A stretch of DNA of 64,000 bases, taken from NCBI GenBank assembly GCA_019459485.1, contig JAIBEZ010000077.1:1-64000 (forward strand), given 5' to 3'. Of the stretch, positions 44,985 to 54,510 are shown in pieces (within the stretch, counting starts at the first letter, position 1; each line of letters begins with the position of its first letter). The translations under genes and the position numbers were made by a program. The notes beneath the pieces are model-generated. The model was not told the DNA's origin and ran no database searches. It saw nothing but the letters and a program-made list of their open reading frames with translations. The stretch is from Prolixibacteraceae bacterium (GTDB taxonomy: Bacteria; Bacteroidota; Bacteroidia; Bacteroidales; Prolixibacteraceae).

Positions 44985-45027
44985 CCCATAATATCATGAG
45001 GAATAAATAGAAAGATTTTATTAGTTG

Positions 45028-47358
45028 ATGATTCACAAAAAATACCTCATTCGTACCTTGTTGTCGCTACTGGCATTACTGCTTCTTGCAGTAATGCTGG
45101 CGCCTTTGCCACGTTTTAACAAGCCTTGCTCAACGGTTGTGCTTGCTGCTGACGGGCAATTGCTGGGTGCCCGGATTGCTGCCGATGGGCAATGGCGGTT
45201 TCCTTCCAACGATACCGTTCCCGATAAATTCAAAACCTGCATCATTCAGTTTGAAGATCAGTATTTTCAATATCATCCGGGAATAAATCTCTTCGCCATT
45301 GGTCGTGCGATGGTGCAAAATATTCGGGCAAAAAAGGTGATCAGCGGCGGAAGTACCATCACCATGCAGGTGGCGCGCATGGCTGGAAACGGACGAAAAC
45401 GAACCATCACCAATAAGCTGATTGAAATTCTGTCAGCCTTGAAACTGAAATTGTTGTACAGCAAAAAGTCGATACTTTCATTGTATGCTTCCAATGCTCC
45501 GTTTGGCGGTAATCTGGTTGGCATTGATGCTGCGTGCTGGCGATATTTCGGACACAGTGCTTCCCGTTTGTCATGGGCCGAAGCCGCTACACTCGCGGTA
45601 TTGCCGAATGCGCCGTCGCTTATTTTCCCCGGAACCAACGATCAGAAACTGAAAATCAAGCGCGACAAATTGCTGAAGAAGCTTTTAAGCCGGGAAATCA
45701 TCGATTCGCTGGATTGTGAACTGGCCATTGAAGAGAACCTTCCGGATAAACCTTTTGCGTTGCCCGACCATTCGTTTCACCTGACTGAACGGCTAAAGAA
45801 ATCGAATTCAGGAGAACTGATTGTTACAGGCATTCACTACCAATTGCAACAGCAAGTTGTTGATTTGGTGCGCGAACACAGCAGCCAGCTTGCCTCACAG
45901 CATATTTTCAATGCATCAGCCATTGTGATTGATGTTAGAACCAATCAGGTGAGGGCATACATTGGCAATTCTCCGGCCAACAATCTTGGTACATTCAATA
46001 ATCAGGTTGACATGATTAGCTCGCCACGCAGTACCGGCAGTATTCTGAAACCATTTTTGTATGCCGCCATGCTTTCCGACGGCGAAATGCTTCCAAATAC
46101 ATTGCTTCCCGACATTCCGGTTTATCTTTCAGGATACGCGCCGAAGAATTTCGATTACACTTTTCACGGAGCGGTGCCCGCGTCACAGGCTTTGTCGTGG
46201 TCGCTGAATATTCCGGCGATTTACATGCTCAAACGTTACGGCATCGACCGTTTTTTGGACAAGCTGAAACAATTCGGGTTCACATCGTTCAGGAAAAGCT
46301 CCGATCATTACGGACTTTCTCTGATTCTTGGCGGCGGTGAAACTTCCTTGTGGGAGCTTTGCTCCGCATACTCAGGTTTTTCGCGAACCCTGAATAATTA
46401 CGACCTGAAACGTCAGTATTACAAGGAAAATTTTGAAGTTCCGTCGCTGATTCCCTCCCAACAAACCAATCAGTTGACACAGCATGAAAGCGTTGCAGAT
46501 GCCGATGCCGTTTGGTTTACGTTTCAGGCATTGCTGGAAGTTAACCGGCCGGAAGGACAATCAGGATGGGAGAATTTTCAGTCGTCGAGGCGGGTTGCAT
46601 GGAAAACCGGCACCAGCTTTGGATTTCGCGATGCCTGGGCCATTGCAACCACGCCCGATTATGTGGTGGGCGTTTGGGCGGGCAACTCGAACGGTGAAGG
46701 AAGACCGGGATTAACAGGCGTTACAGCAGCTGCGCCGCTCCTTTTTAATATCCTGAATTTGTTGCCCGAATCGGCTCCACATCCGCAACCCGACGGCGAA
46801 ATCAACTTTACCGAAGTCTGTATCCACAGTGGATACCGGTTGGGGAAAAATTGCCCGGAAAGCAAAACGGTGGCCATTCCTGAAAAAGGGCTGAAAACCG
46901 CACCTTGTCCATATTGCCAATCCATTAAAATTGTTCAGGATCATTCCGGACAAAACAAAAACATCAATGTTTTGGACGAGGTGAAAGTTGAAAAATGGTT
47001 TGTTTTGCCTCCTGCCATGGAGTTTTATTTCAGAAAATACAATCCTTCGTATTTGTCGGTTCCTGTTAATTCAATTTCAGGAAAAGGCGAACAACAGGTA
47101 ATGGAATTTATTTATCCTGGTTCCAACGATAAAATTTATATTCCACGGGCTGTGGACGGAAAACGAGGAAATGTAGTTTTTGAAGTGGCGCATCGCGAGG
47201 CTTCGGTGAAAATATTCTGGCACCTCGACAACCAATACATCGGAACCACAAGTTACATTCACCAGAAAGCATTGAACCCAACTATCGGCCAGCACCTGAT
47301 TACGCTTACCGATGAACATGGCAACACGCTCAAACGTTTATTTACGATACTGAATTGA
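45028..47358 (+). CDS. pbpC: Penicillin-binding protein 1C
   Basis: 776 residues, class A type. N-terminal membrane anchor (about 5-27), GT51 glycosyltransferase with EDQYFQYHPGIN and GGSTITMQVARM, transpeptidase with S-x-x-K in STGSILK, SLN and WKTGTS, then the C-terminal BiPBP_C domain that marks PBP1C. All catalytic motifs are present. I used the ATG at 45028 in place of the TTG just before it. It works with the upstream alpha-2-macroglobulin in the periplasm. Confidence 0.94.
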   Translation: MIHKKYLIRTLLSLLALLLLAVMLAPLPRFNKPCSTVVLAADGQLLGARIAADGQWRFPSNDTVPDKFKTCIIQFEDQYFQYHPGINLFAIGRAMVQNIRAKKVISGGSTITMQVARMAGNGRKRTITNKLIEILSALKLKLLYSKKSILSLYASNAPFGGNLVGIDAACWRYFGHSASRLSWAEAATLAVLPNAPSLIFPGTNDQKLKIKRDKLLKKLLSREIIDSLDCELAIEENLPDKPFALPDHSFHLTERLKKSNSGELIVTGIHYQLQQQVVDLVREHSSQLASQHIFNASAIVIDVRTNQVRAYIGNSPANNLGTFNNQVDMISSPRSTGSILKPFLYAAMLSDGEMLPNTLLPDIPVYLSGYAPKNFDYTFHGAVPASQALSWSLNIPAIYMLKRYGIDRFLDKLKQFGFTSFRKSSDHYGLSLILGGGETSLWELCSAYSGFSRTLNNYDLKRQYYKENFEVPSLIPSQQTNQLTQHESVADADAVWFTFQALLEVNRPEGQSGWENFQSSRRVAWKTGTSFGFRDAWAIATTPDYVVGVWAGNSNGEGRPGLTGVTAAAPLLFNILNLLPESAPHPQPDGEINFTEVCIHSGYRLGKNCPESKTVAIPEKGLKTAPCPYCQSIKIVQDHSGQNKNINVLDEVKVEKWFVLPPAMEFYFRKYNPSYLSVPVNSISGKGEQQVMEFIYPGSNDKIYIPRAVDGKRGNVVFEVAHREASVKIFWHLDNQYIGTTSYIHQKALNPTIGQHLITLTDEHGNTLKRLFTILN

Positions 47359-47372
47359 TGCTTATTATTTCG

Positions 47373-47435
47373 TAATTTTGTACAAAATCACCAAATATGA
47401 AACGAGCCATCCCGATTAATCGGGACGCAGGATAA
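47373..47435 (+). promoter_or_regulatory. -7 box and short leader frame before sixA
   Basis: TAATTTTG at 47373-47380 matches the -7 consensus. A 12-codon frame follows (ATG at 47397, TAA at 47433-47435) that starts MKRA and then runs through the perfect palindrome TCCCGATTAATCGGGA (47410-47425). The sixA ATG comes 50 bases after that stop. It may be a leader peptide or a former start broken by palindrome insertion. Confidence 0.4.
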
Positions 47436-47484
47436 TGATTATTGGCGAGTTCCATATGGCAATTAAAAAACAAATTACACACAT

Positions 47485-47976
47485 ATGAAAAGGGTAATAA
47501 TTGTCCGACATGCTAAATCAGTTCCGTATGGTTACGACGATGATTTTAACCGCGACCTAACTGAACGGGGAGTCAACGATGCTGATAAAATCAGTTCCCG
47601 ACTTAAAGAAATGAGAATCAATGCGGATTTGGTAATTGCCAGTCCCGCAACCAGAACAATGCACACTGCCAGAATTTTCTGCCAGAATCTCGGATTTGAT
47701 GTCAAATCAATCAGGCAGGATCCCACTTTTTATGAAGGGATGACTACGCATGATTTTGTCGATTTGGTTCAGGAATTACCGGAAGAAGCTCAAACCGTTT
47801 TTGTTTTTGGGCACAATCCAACGGTTTATTACCTGGTTTACAATCTGGTAAAATATTTCAATGCCGACATGCCTACCTGCTCGACCGTTGCGCTCGATTT
47901 TGAGGTTCAAACATGGAAAGACGTATCGGCCAGAGGTGGAAAATTAGCATTTCAGCTTGTTCCAAAGGGGATGTAA
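47485..47976 (+). CDS. sixA: SixA-type histidine phosphatase
   Basis: 163 residues of the histidine phosphatase (phosphoglycerate-mutase-like) fold: the RHAKS motif at about 8-12, the second-arginine region ASPATRTMHTA, and GHNPTVYYLV near 113. SixA removes phosphate from phosphohistidine in phosphorelay or PTS proteins; the substrate in this organism is unknown. It stands alone after pbpC with its own -7 box. Confidence 0.85.
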   Translation: MKRVIIVRHAKSVPYGYDDDFNRDLTERGVNDADKISSRLKEMRINADLVIASPATRTMHTARIFCQNLGFDVKSIRQDPTFYEGMTTHDFVDLVQELPEEAQTVFVFGHNPTVYYLVYNLVKYFNADMPTCSTVALDFEVQTWKDVSARGGKLAFQLVPKGM

Positions 47977-48100
47977 TGCTATAAGAAACAATAACGAATA
48001 TCGAACAAGAAATAAGAAATAAGAAAGCTTCAAATCCGGCCGATCACATTTACCGCACAAACTTGAAACCTGGAACTTGGAACTTGAAACTCTTTAAATA
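47977..48100. repeat. Microrepeats before rsmE
   Basis: A run of AATAAGAAATAAGAAA and CGAATATCGAAC-like units, then GAACTTGAAACC-type units (48060-48092) that end 11 bases before the rsmE start. Same unit family as at 381, 13311 and 24482. Confidence 0.5.
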
Positions 48101-48102
48101 TC

Positions 48103-48804
48103 ATGCATATTTTTTATACTCCTGAAATCTCAGGCAACAACTATACGCTCGACGAAACCGAATCAAAACATTGTGTTCGGGTTTTGAGGCTCGAAAAGGG
48201 CGACCAAATTACTTTGGTAGATGGCCGCGGTGGGTTTTATACCGCCGAAATTACTTATCCAAATCCAAAACGGTGTATGGTGGATGTGATTAAATCGGAG
48301 CAAAATTTCGGGCTCCGGAAATTTCAGGTTCACATTGCCATCGCGCCTACAAAAAGCATTGAACGGATCGAATGGTTTCTGGAGAAAGCCACTGAAATTG
48401 GTGTCAGTCGGGTAGCTCCGCTGCTTTGCCGTTATTCAGAACGCAAAGAAATAAAAGCTGACCGGCTGGAAAAAGTAATGGTTTCGGCCATGAAACAATC
48501 CCTGAAAGCTTATTTGCCGCAGCTTGATCCGCTCACTAAATTCAGTGATTTTATCTCGCAACCTTTCGATGGACAAAAGTTTATCGCTCATTGCGACGAA
48601 CAACACCGTGATTTGCTAAAAAAAATGGTAGTCCCGCAACAGAACTACCTTATTTTAATTGGCCCCGAAGGCGATTTTTCTTCCGAAGAAATTGAACTGG
48701 CCATAAAAGCCGGTTTCCATCCGGTGAGTCTTGGCGACAGCCGCCTCCGCACCGAAACTGCAGGCGTGGTAGCTTGTCACACTTTTAATTTGCTGAACGA
48801 CTGA
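48103..48804 (+). CDS. rsmE: 16S rRNA m3U1498 methyltransferase
   Basis: Methylates U1498 of 16S rRNA with S-adenosylmethionine. 233 residues: an N-terminal PUA-like part (HCVRVLRLEKGDQITLVDG) and a SPOUT domain with the knotted C-terminal motifs LIGPEGDFSSEE and SLGDSRLRTETAGV. Its stop is adjacent to the S9 peptidase stop on the other strand (no gap). Confidence 0.95.
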   Translation: MHIFYTPEISGNNYTLDETESKHCVRVLRLEKGDQITLVDGRGGFYTAEITYPNPKRCMVDVIKSEQNFGLRKFQVHIAIAPTKSIERIEWFLEKATEIGVSRVAPLLCRYSERKEIKADRLEKVMVSAMKQSLKAYLPQLDPLTKFSDFISQPFDGQKFIAHCDEQHRDLLKKMVVPQQNYLILIGPEGDFSSEEIELAIKAGFHPVSLGDSRLRTETAGVVACHTFNLLND

Positions 48805-50886
48805 TTATTTCAGCCATTTGTCGAGCCACTGTTTAAAAACCCTTTGCCACAAAATTCCGTTTTGAGCTTGCAATACCCAATGGTTTTCGTCAGGAAAAAT
48901 AAGCATTTGAGCTGGAACACCGCGTAAAACAGCGGCATTAAAAGCTGACATTCCCTGCGATGCAAGGATGCGGTAATCTTTCTCTCCGTGAATTACCAGA
49001 ATCGGAGAATCCCATTTATCAACAAACAAATGCGGTGAATTGGCATACGATCTTTGCGCAATTGCATTCGATTTATCCCAGTATGATCCGCCCAAATCCC
49101 AGTTAACAAACCACATTTCTTCCGTTTCCAGATACTGCTGTTCAAGGTTGAACATGCCATCATGCGAAATAAAAGCTTTAAAACGTTTTTCGTGGTGACC
49201 GGCCAACCAGTAAACTGAGAATCCGCCGTAACTCGCGCCAACGCAACCAAGTTTGTCCGCGTCAACAAAAGGTTCTTTGGCCAATTCGTCAATAGCCGAA
49301 AGGTAATCTTTCATATTCTGACCGCCATAATCGCCACTGATTTGTTCCAGCCATTCTTTACCAAAACCGGGCAAACCGCGACGGTTAGGCGCAACAACGA
49401 TGTAGCCGTTGGCAGCCATCTGCTGAAAATTCCAGCGATACGACCAAAACTGGCTCACTGTTCCCTGCGGGCCGCCCTGGCAATAAAGTACTGTCGGATA
49501 TTTTTTGTTCGGATCGAAATGAGGCGGATAAATCACCCAGGTCAGCATTTGCTTGTTGTCGGTTGTTGTGATCCAGCGTTCCTCCACCTTCCCCATTGTA
49601 AGCTGATCCAAAATTGGTTTATTCAGGAATGAAAGTTCTGCTTCTGCGCCTGTTTTCGGATCGATGGTATAAATTTCATCGGGCTTACTTATCGAATGTT
49701 TTATGCCGATAAGCTTATCATTTGCTTCGGCTACAAAGGCATAATCGTGTACCCCACTGGTAACCGGTGCAATTTTTTTGTCAGCAACATCCAACCTGTA
49801 AATTTGTGTAAGGGCATGCCAGCAACTCACAAAAAAGATTGATTTACTGTCCGCACTCCAGGTCAGAGCATTTGAATTCCGATCAAAATCAACGGTTTGG
49901 TCTGATTTTTCACCAGTCTCCAGATTCAGGAGAAACAAGCGGCTTTTATCTGATTCATAACCATCGCGTTCCTGACTTTCCCAGGCAAGCCATTTTCCAT
50001 CGGGTGAGAAAATAGGATTTAGGTCGTAACCCATCATACCTTCTGTTTTGTTTTCTGTTTTTCTGGTTTCGATGTTGTAGAAATAAATGTCCGAATTGGT
50101 TGAAAGCGCATATTCCTTGCCTGTTTTTTTGCGGCAAGTGTAGGCAATTGTTTTTCCATCAGGACTCCATGCCAGTTGTTCAACGCCACCAAAAGGCTTC
50201 ATCGGACTTTCGTAAGGTTCGCCCTCCAGTAAATCCTGCACATTTTCAATTTTGCCATTCTTATAGTCAGCCACAAACGGATGCGGAACAGTTTGCGTCC
50301 ATTCGTCCCAGTGTTTGTACATCAGATCGTTTTCCAGATGCGCATTGGCCAAAGGTAAATCAGGAAATAAATCATGAATATCCTGTTCCATTTTCACATC
50401 TGCCGTATATAAAATCTTTGATCCGTCGGGAGAATATTTAAATCCGGTAATTCCACCTTTTATCTCTGAAATCTGACCAGGCTCCGAACCGTCGGTATTC
50501 ATTTCCCAAAGCTGCATATCACCTGATTTCGCCCACAAAAAGCCAATTTTCTTTCCGTCGGGATGCCAAACTGCTGAAGATTCCTTTTCAGGAGTTGAAG
50601 TGATTTTAACTGGTTCGCCGCCTGAAACCGGAACTGTGTATAAATCGCGGTACGACTTATTTTCTTCAATATTGAAATTTGTAACCGAATACAAAACGGT
50701 TGTTCCATCAGGCGAAACAACAGGTTCACCAATCCGGCCAAAACTCCACAATACTTCAGGAGTCATAATATCTGAAGCTAATTTGACAACTTCAGGCTGA
50801 TCAATCTTTGTCATTTCTTTATTCGTTTTCGGGTTTGAACAGGAGAACAAAATGGCTCCAATGGCAATTAAATAGAAGGGCTTCAT
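48805..50886 (-). CDS. S9-family prolyl oligopeptidase-like lipoprotein peptidase
   Basis: 693 residues from the ATG at 50886, which gives a clean lipoprotein signal with lipobox ILFSC. A WD40-like beta-propeller (about 40-400, with PDGKKIGFLW and SPDGKWLAW repeats) precedes the alpha/beta hydrolase domain with catalytic S552 (GASYGG), D637 (HGEKD) and H669 (ENHW). It likely digests peptides in the periplasm or at the outer membrane. A longer start at 50919 would bury the signal peptide. Confidence 0.92.
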   Translation of the reverse strand: MKPFYLIAIGAILFSCSNPKTNKEMTKIDQPEVVKLASDIMTPEVLWSFGRIGEPVVSPDGTTVLYSVTNFNIEENKSYRDLYTVPVSGGEPVKITSTPEKESSAVWHPDGKKIGFLWAKSGDMQLWEMNTDGSEPGQISEIKGGITGFKYSPDGSKILYTADVKMEQDIHDLFPDLPLANAHLENDLMYKHWDEWTQTVPHPFVADYKNGKIENVQDLLEGEPYESPMKPFGGVEQLAWSPDGKTIAYTCRKKTGKEYALSTNSDIYFYNIETRKTENKTEGMMGYDLNPIFSPDGKWLAWESQERDGYESDKSRLFLLNLETGEKSDQTVDFDRNSNALTWSADSKSIFFVSCWHALTQIYRLDVADKKIAPVTSGVHDYAFVAEANDKLIGIKHSISKPDEIYTIDPKTGAEAELSFLNKPILDQLTMGKVEERWITTTDNKQMLTWVIYPPHFDPNKKYPTVLYCQGGPQGTVSQFWSYRWNFQQMAANGYIVVAPNRRGLPGFGKEWLEQISGDYGGQNMKDYLSAIDELAKEPFVDADKLGCVGASYGGFSVYWLAGHHEKRFKAFISHDGMFNLEQQYLETEEMWFVNWDLGGSYWDKSNAIAQRSYANSPHLFVDKWDSPILVIHGEKDYRILASQGMSAFNAAVLRGVPAQMLIFPDENHWVLQAQNGILWQRVFKQWLDKWLK

Positions 50887-50951
50887 AGTGTTAACTGATT
50901 TTATTGGTTGTGATTGCAATAACCGGGGTGAAAGTAAATATTGTCGGCCAA

Positions 50952-50978
50952 TAAAAAAATGAAAAGCACCTGCTTTTC
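50952..50978 (-). terminator. Intrinsic terminator of the NigD-like gene
   Basis: GAAAAGCA and TGCTTTTC (50961-50978) form a tight stem followed on the minus strand by a seven-base T-run. Confidence 0.6.
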
Positions 50979-51023
50979 ACAAAACAGATGCTTTCACAAA
51001 AGAACGAATTGATTGATTCAATC

Positions 51024-51692
51024 TTAATACTTGTATTCTCCGGAATATTCAAAATCATCGCCATCAAGTTCTTTGGCAATCACCTTAAACTGAGTGCTGG
51101 TTTTTCCCACAATTTTCAGTGCACTCAAGTCAAAAGTTACCACTGCCGACATTGGAATATTCTCTTGGTCTTCGTTGTCATTGTGCCTTAACTCCAGAAT
51201 TACAGGTTCAGTAATTGCTCCCGGCTGCTTCACCAGATTGATGAAATGAGTTTTACCTCCACCTCTAAAACGCAGTTCGAAGTTTAACATGCCATTTTTG
51301 ATCCATCTGTCCCTTACATCAATAGGATCATTACCGATACTGTCTTCAATTGCAGGAGTAATATCGAGAATTCCTTTGTAAAGAATTTTTCTCAGAGAAT
51401 TAATCTTAACATAGTAATGTTCGTCGTGGTTCTCATTGTTCTTGTTACCAATGATGGAAAAGTTAACCAATACACGATCATTGTCTTTTACCTGATGCCA
51501 CCAATAATCAGTGCTAACCGGAAATAGAATCTCATTGTCGTCCATTACAATTTGTTGAACATCAGCATCCTTTTGAACCAATCCGTAACCCACCCATGCA
51601 TCGTTGAGGGAATATCCGTCATCGTTAAGATCGCAGCCTGGCAAAAAGCTGAGCATGGCTCCCATCATTAAATAGAATACTAACTTTTTCAT
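51024..51692 (-). CDS. NigD-like lipoprotein
   Basis: 222 residues with a lipobox at LPGC (about 17-20). Two beta-rich domains follow, with the pattern WWHQVKDNDRVLVNFSI expected for the NigD family, first named from a Bacteroides nigerythrin/bacteriocin-linked locus; the real role is unknown. It appears monocistronic and ends in a good terminator. Confidence 0.75.
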   Translation of the reverse strand: MKKLVFYLMMGAMLSFLPGCDLNDDGYSLNDAWVGYGLVQKDADVQQIVMDDNEILFPVSTDYWWHQVKDNDRVLVNFSIIGNKNNENHDEHYYVKINSLRKILYKGILDITPAIEDSIGNDPIDVRDRWIKNGMLNFELRFRGGGKTHFINLVKQPGAITEPVILELRHNDNEDQENIPMSAVVTFDLSALKIVGKTSTQFKVIAKELDGDDFEYSGEYKY

Positions 51693-52105
51693 TTTTCTCT
51701 TTTTTTGAATAATTAATAATTTCTGATTGTTAATTGTTTACTTAGAAGATACGATAAGCTGAAAAATGGTTGCGTTGCCCAAACTTTTTTTTACGTTCCA
51801 GAATAAAAAATAAATTGGATATCCGTAATATTACCCAGCGTCATAAAAGTCATTCAGTTGTCATTAGGTAGTCATTAAGTTGTCAGGAAATGACAACGGA
51901 ATGACAATAAATGACCACAACTGACTGATGCAAAATGCCAAATAGGTGCGATAAACGGTCACTCTTAAGAAATGAAATGATTTTGGCATAGCAATTGATA
52001 GTTCATATTTATATATTTACATTTCTATATATAAATGCATAAATATTGATTTAAAAAATACTAAAACAGTAAATTAAATTGTAAACAGTTATAAATCCAT
52101 CAATT
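51693..52105. other. Gap with TTGTCATT boxes, no gene
   Basis: 413 bases with no credible frame. The notable part is 51849-51915: GTCATT at 51849, TTGTCATT at 51858, GTCATT at 51871, then inverted AATGACAA at 51889 and 51900 and AATGAC at 51910. Bases 51871-51884 and 51892-51905 can form a 14-base stem with two mismatches. AT-rich sequence with TATATTTA (52012-52019) precedes the thioredoxin gene. Confidence 0.5.
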
Positions 52106-52621
52106 ATGAAACGATTATTTTTAACACTGGCATCCGCTGCCATACTTATTTCAGCCTGCGGAAATCAAAAAACAGAAGCAAAACAGAACAATGCAAATGA
52201 AGCTGCGATTAGCAAAACCGGAACACAGGCTTCAGCAACCAAAAGTTCGGAACTGCTCAGCAAAGCACAATTCATAGCAAAAGTATGGGATTACACCAAA
52301 TCGCCCAACGATTGGAAATACCTTGGTAACAAACCGGCGATCATTGATTTTTATGCTGATTGGTGCGGCCCATGTAAAATTGCGGCTCCTATACTCGAAG
52401 AAATTGGCGCTGAATATGCCGGCAAAGTTCAAATTTATAAAATAGATACTGAAAAAGAACGCGAACTTGCACAGGTTTTTGGAATCACAGGTATTCCCGC
52501 ATTTTTGTACATTCCGGCAAATGGAAAACCGGTCATGATGTCAGGAATTGGCAGATCGAAAGAAGACACGAAAAAGATGTTCATCGAGAATATTGAAAAA
52601 TATCTTTTGGTGAAGAATTAA
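52106..52621 (+). CDS. Thioredoxin-fold lipoprotein
   Basis: 171 residues: lipoprotein signal with lipobox ISAC (about 15-18), a 40-residue polar linker, and a thioredoxin domain with the active-site WCGPC and the cis-proline ITGIPAF. It is expected to be a periplasmic thiol oxidoreductase tethered to a membrane. It may reduce oxidised envelope proteins such as the exported MsrA at 35752, which is inference. Confidence 0.9.
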   Translation: MKRLFLTLASAAILISACGNQKTEAKQNNANEAAISKTGTQASATKSSELLSKAQFIAKVWDYTKSPNDWKYLGNKPAIIDFYADWCGPCKIAAPILEEIGAEYAGKVQIYKIDTEKERELAQVFGITGIPAFLYIPANGKPVMMSGIGRSKEDTKKMFIENIEKYLLVKN

Positions 52622-52634
52622 TTCTTTAACTGAA

Positions 52635-52708
52635 GTTGGAGCGCGACTTAAAGTCGCCCTCCAACCTATAAAGCAAAAACCCCGGAATAAATTTCGGGGT
52701 TTTTGCTT
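52635..52708 (+). terminator. Two hairpins, the second a shared terminator
   Basis: GTTGGAG/CTCCAAC with an inner GCGACTT/AAGTCGC stem (52635-52665), followed by AAGCAAAAACCCCG pairing with CGGGGTTTTTGCTT (52671-52708). The second has A- and T-runs on its sides and can end transcription of thioredoxin and, on the other strand, of pfp. Confidence 0.75.
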
Positions 52709-52729
52709 TATTTTAATTTATGATCAAAA

Positions 52730-54388
52730 TTATTTTGCCCTTTCGAGAAGAATCGTTTTTGTTGGCTGATCGCAAACCTCCGCTGGTCCCCAGTACTGAA
52801 TTGGGCCGGGATAAACAAATGATGTTTCGATCGCCCATTTTTCACGGTTCGCTACCAAAAACTTAAAAGGAGCGCTATCCAGCTCAACCAGCGCTTTTTG
52901 GATCACTGGCTTTTGGTGTCCATGACGCTGTTCCATGTTCATCATCATGGTAATCGGAACTCCGCCGGCAATCCATTCAGCTGCCGGGGCAGTCAGATTT
53001 CGAACCGACGACATGTAACCAGTTTTTCCTTCAGCAATCAGGAACGAAGCATTGTAACCCAGTGAATAGCAATAATCAGCATCAAAATTAGATGGTGCAG
53101 CACAACGGCCTTCATATCCGAAGAAATGATATTGCGTACCCAATTTGCCACTGAATTTGCCAGCTTTTTTCATTTCCTTCAATTGGCTTTTCACCATTTC
53201 ACCCAAAAGTTTTTCAGTTTCAATGAGCGAAACCTGCACGTTTCCATGTGGGTCGCGATCGAGCGTTAACTGATCGGCTATTCCATTGGGGAGTGAAGTA
53301 TATACTTTGGCTGATGTTGGCGATAAAATTCCGGCAACAAAAGCACGGCCTTCAGTTTTACTGCTGAACGATTTGAATTTCTTTTCAGTTTCAGAACCTT
53401 CTGCCAACAGGTCGTTCAATTCTGAAATCAGCGCTTTCATTTCAGGAACAAATTCAACCAAACCTTCAGGAATTAAAGCAACTCCAAAGTTTTCGCCATT
53501 GGCGGCACGTTTGGCAACGATATTTGCCATATATTCAACGATTTCGCCCAATGTTTGTTTCTTCTCAGCCACTTCTTCGGAAATCAGTGTAATATTTGGC
53601 TGGGTTTGTAAAGCACATTCCAAACCGATGTGAGAAGCAGAACGCCCCATCAGCTTAATAAAGTGCCAGTATTTTTTTGCCGAATTAGCATCACGTTCAA
53701 TATTCCCAATCAATTCAGAATACACCTTGGTAGCAGTATCAAAACCAAATGAAGTTTCGATCATGTCGTTTTTAAGGTCGCCATCAATTGTTTTCGGACA
53801 GCCAATTACTTGAATGCCTGTATTTTTTTCGGCATAATATTCAGCTAAAACACATGCATTTGTATTACTGTCGTCGCCACCAATGACAATCAAAGCTTTA
53901 ATATTCAATTGTTTCAGTATCTCAGCGCCTTTGTCAAACTGTGCAGATTCTTCAAGTTTGGTTCGTCCTGAACCAATGATATCGAAACCACCGGTATTGC
54001 GGAATTCGTCAATAATTGTTGCTGTCAGCTCAATATACTGGTGATCGACCAATCCGCCCGGACCGCCGAGGAAACCGTACAATTTACTTTCAGGATTGAT
54101 ATTTTTAATCCCATCGAAAATTCCTGAAATAACATTGTGACCCCCCGGAGCCTGACCACCCGAAAGGATCACGCCAACGTTCGCTGCCGCATATTGCTTT
54201 TTTTCGTTCGTCTTCTCGAATGCAATTAGTGGCATTCCGTAAGTATTTGGAAAAAGCTTCTCAATATCATTCTGATCGGCTACCGATTGGGTTTTTTCAC
54301 CCTCAACCAGTTTTACTGAAGACTTTAATGAATTTGGAAGTTTTGGCTGATATTTAGCCCTTTCTGCTTGTAATGCGCTAATAGTCAT
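52730..54388 (-). CDS. pfp: Pyrophosphate-dependent 6-phosphofructokinase
   Basis: Reversibly phosphorylates fructose 6-phosphate with PPi. 552 residues, the long (plant-like, group II) form typical for Bacteroidota. Signatures: GGQAPGGHNVI, IGGDDSNTNA (the Asp of the PPi-type GGDDS motif), CPKTIDGDLKN and MGRSASHIGLECAL. I used the ATG at 54388 since the longer frame start at 54460 lies upstream of a -7 box. Confidence 0.95.
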   Translation of the reverse strand: MTISALQAERAKYQPKLPNSLKSSVKLVEGEKTQSVADQNDIEKLFPNTYGMPLIAFEKTNEKKQYAAANVGVILSGGQAPGGHNVISGIFDGIKNINPESKLYGFLGGPGGLVDHQYIELTATIIDEFRNTGGFDIIGSGRTKLEESAQFDKGAEILKQLNIKALIVIGGDDSNTNACVLAEYYAEKNTGIQVIGCPKTIDGDLKNDMIETSFGFDTATKVYSELIGNIERDANSAKKYWHFIKLMGRSASHIGLECALQTQPNITLISEEVAEKKQTLGEIVEYMANIVAKRAANGENFGVALIPEGLVEFVPEMKALISELNDLLAEGSETEKKFKSFSSKTEGRAFVAGILSPTSAKVYTSLPNGIADQLTLDRDPHGNVQVSLIETEKLLGEMVKSQLKEMKKAGKFSGKLGTQYHFFGYEGRCAAPSNFDADYCYSLGYNASFLIAEGKTGYMSSVRNLTAPAAEWIAGGVPITMMMNMEQRHGHQKPVIQKALVELDSAPFKFLVANREKWAIETSFVYPGPIQYWGPAEVCDQPTKTILLERAK

Positions 54389-54428
54389 AATTCTTATTTT
54401 TGTTAGGATTAACTTTTTAAAACCGGTG

Positions 54429-54436
54429 CAAAAATA
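54429..54436 (-). promoter_or_regulatory. -7 box for pfp
   Basis: TATTTTTG on the minus strand (TAnnTTTG match), 40 bases before the pfp ATG. No well-spaced -33 element is seen. Confidence 0.45.
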
Positions 54437-54510
54437 AACTAAAACCACTGGTTTTGACATCAGATTGAAAGCATATTCAACCTATTTAAAGTAAATTTAA
54501 AGCCGTCAGA

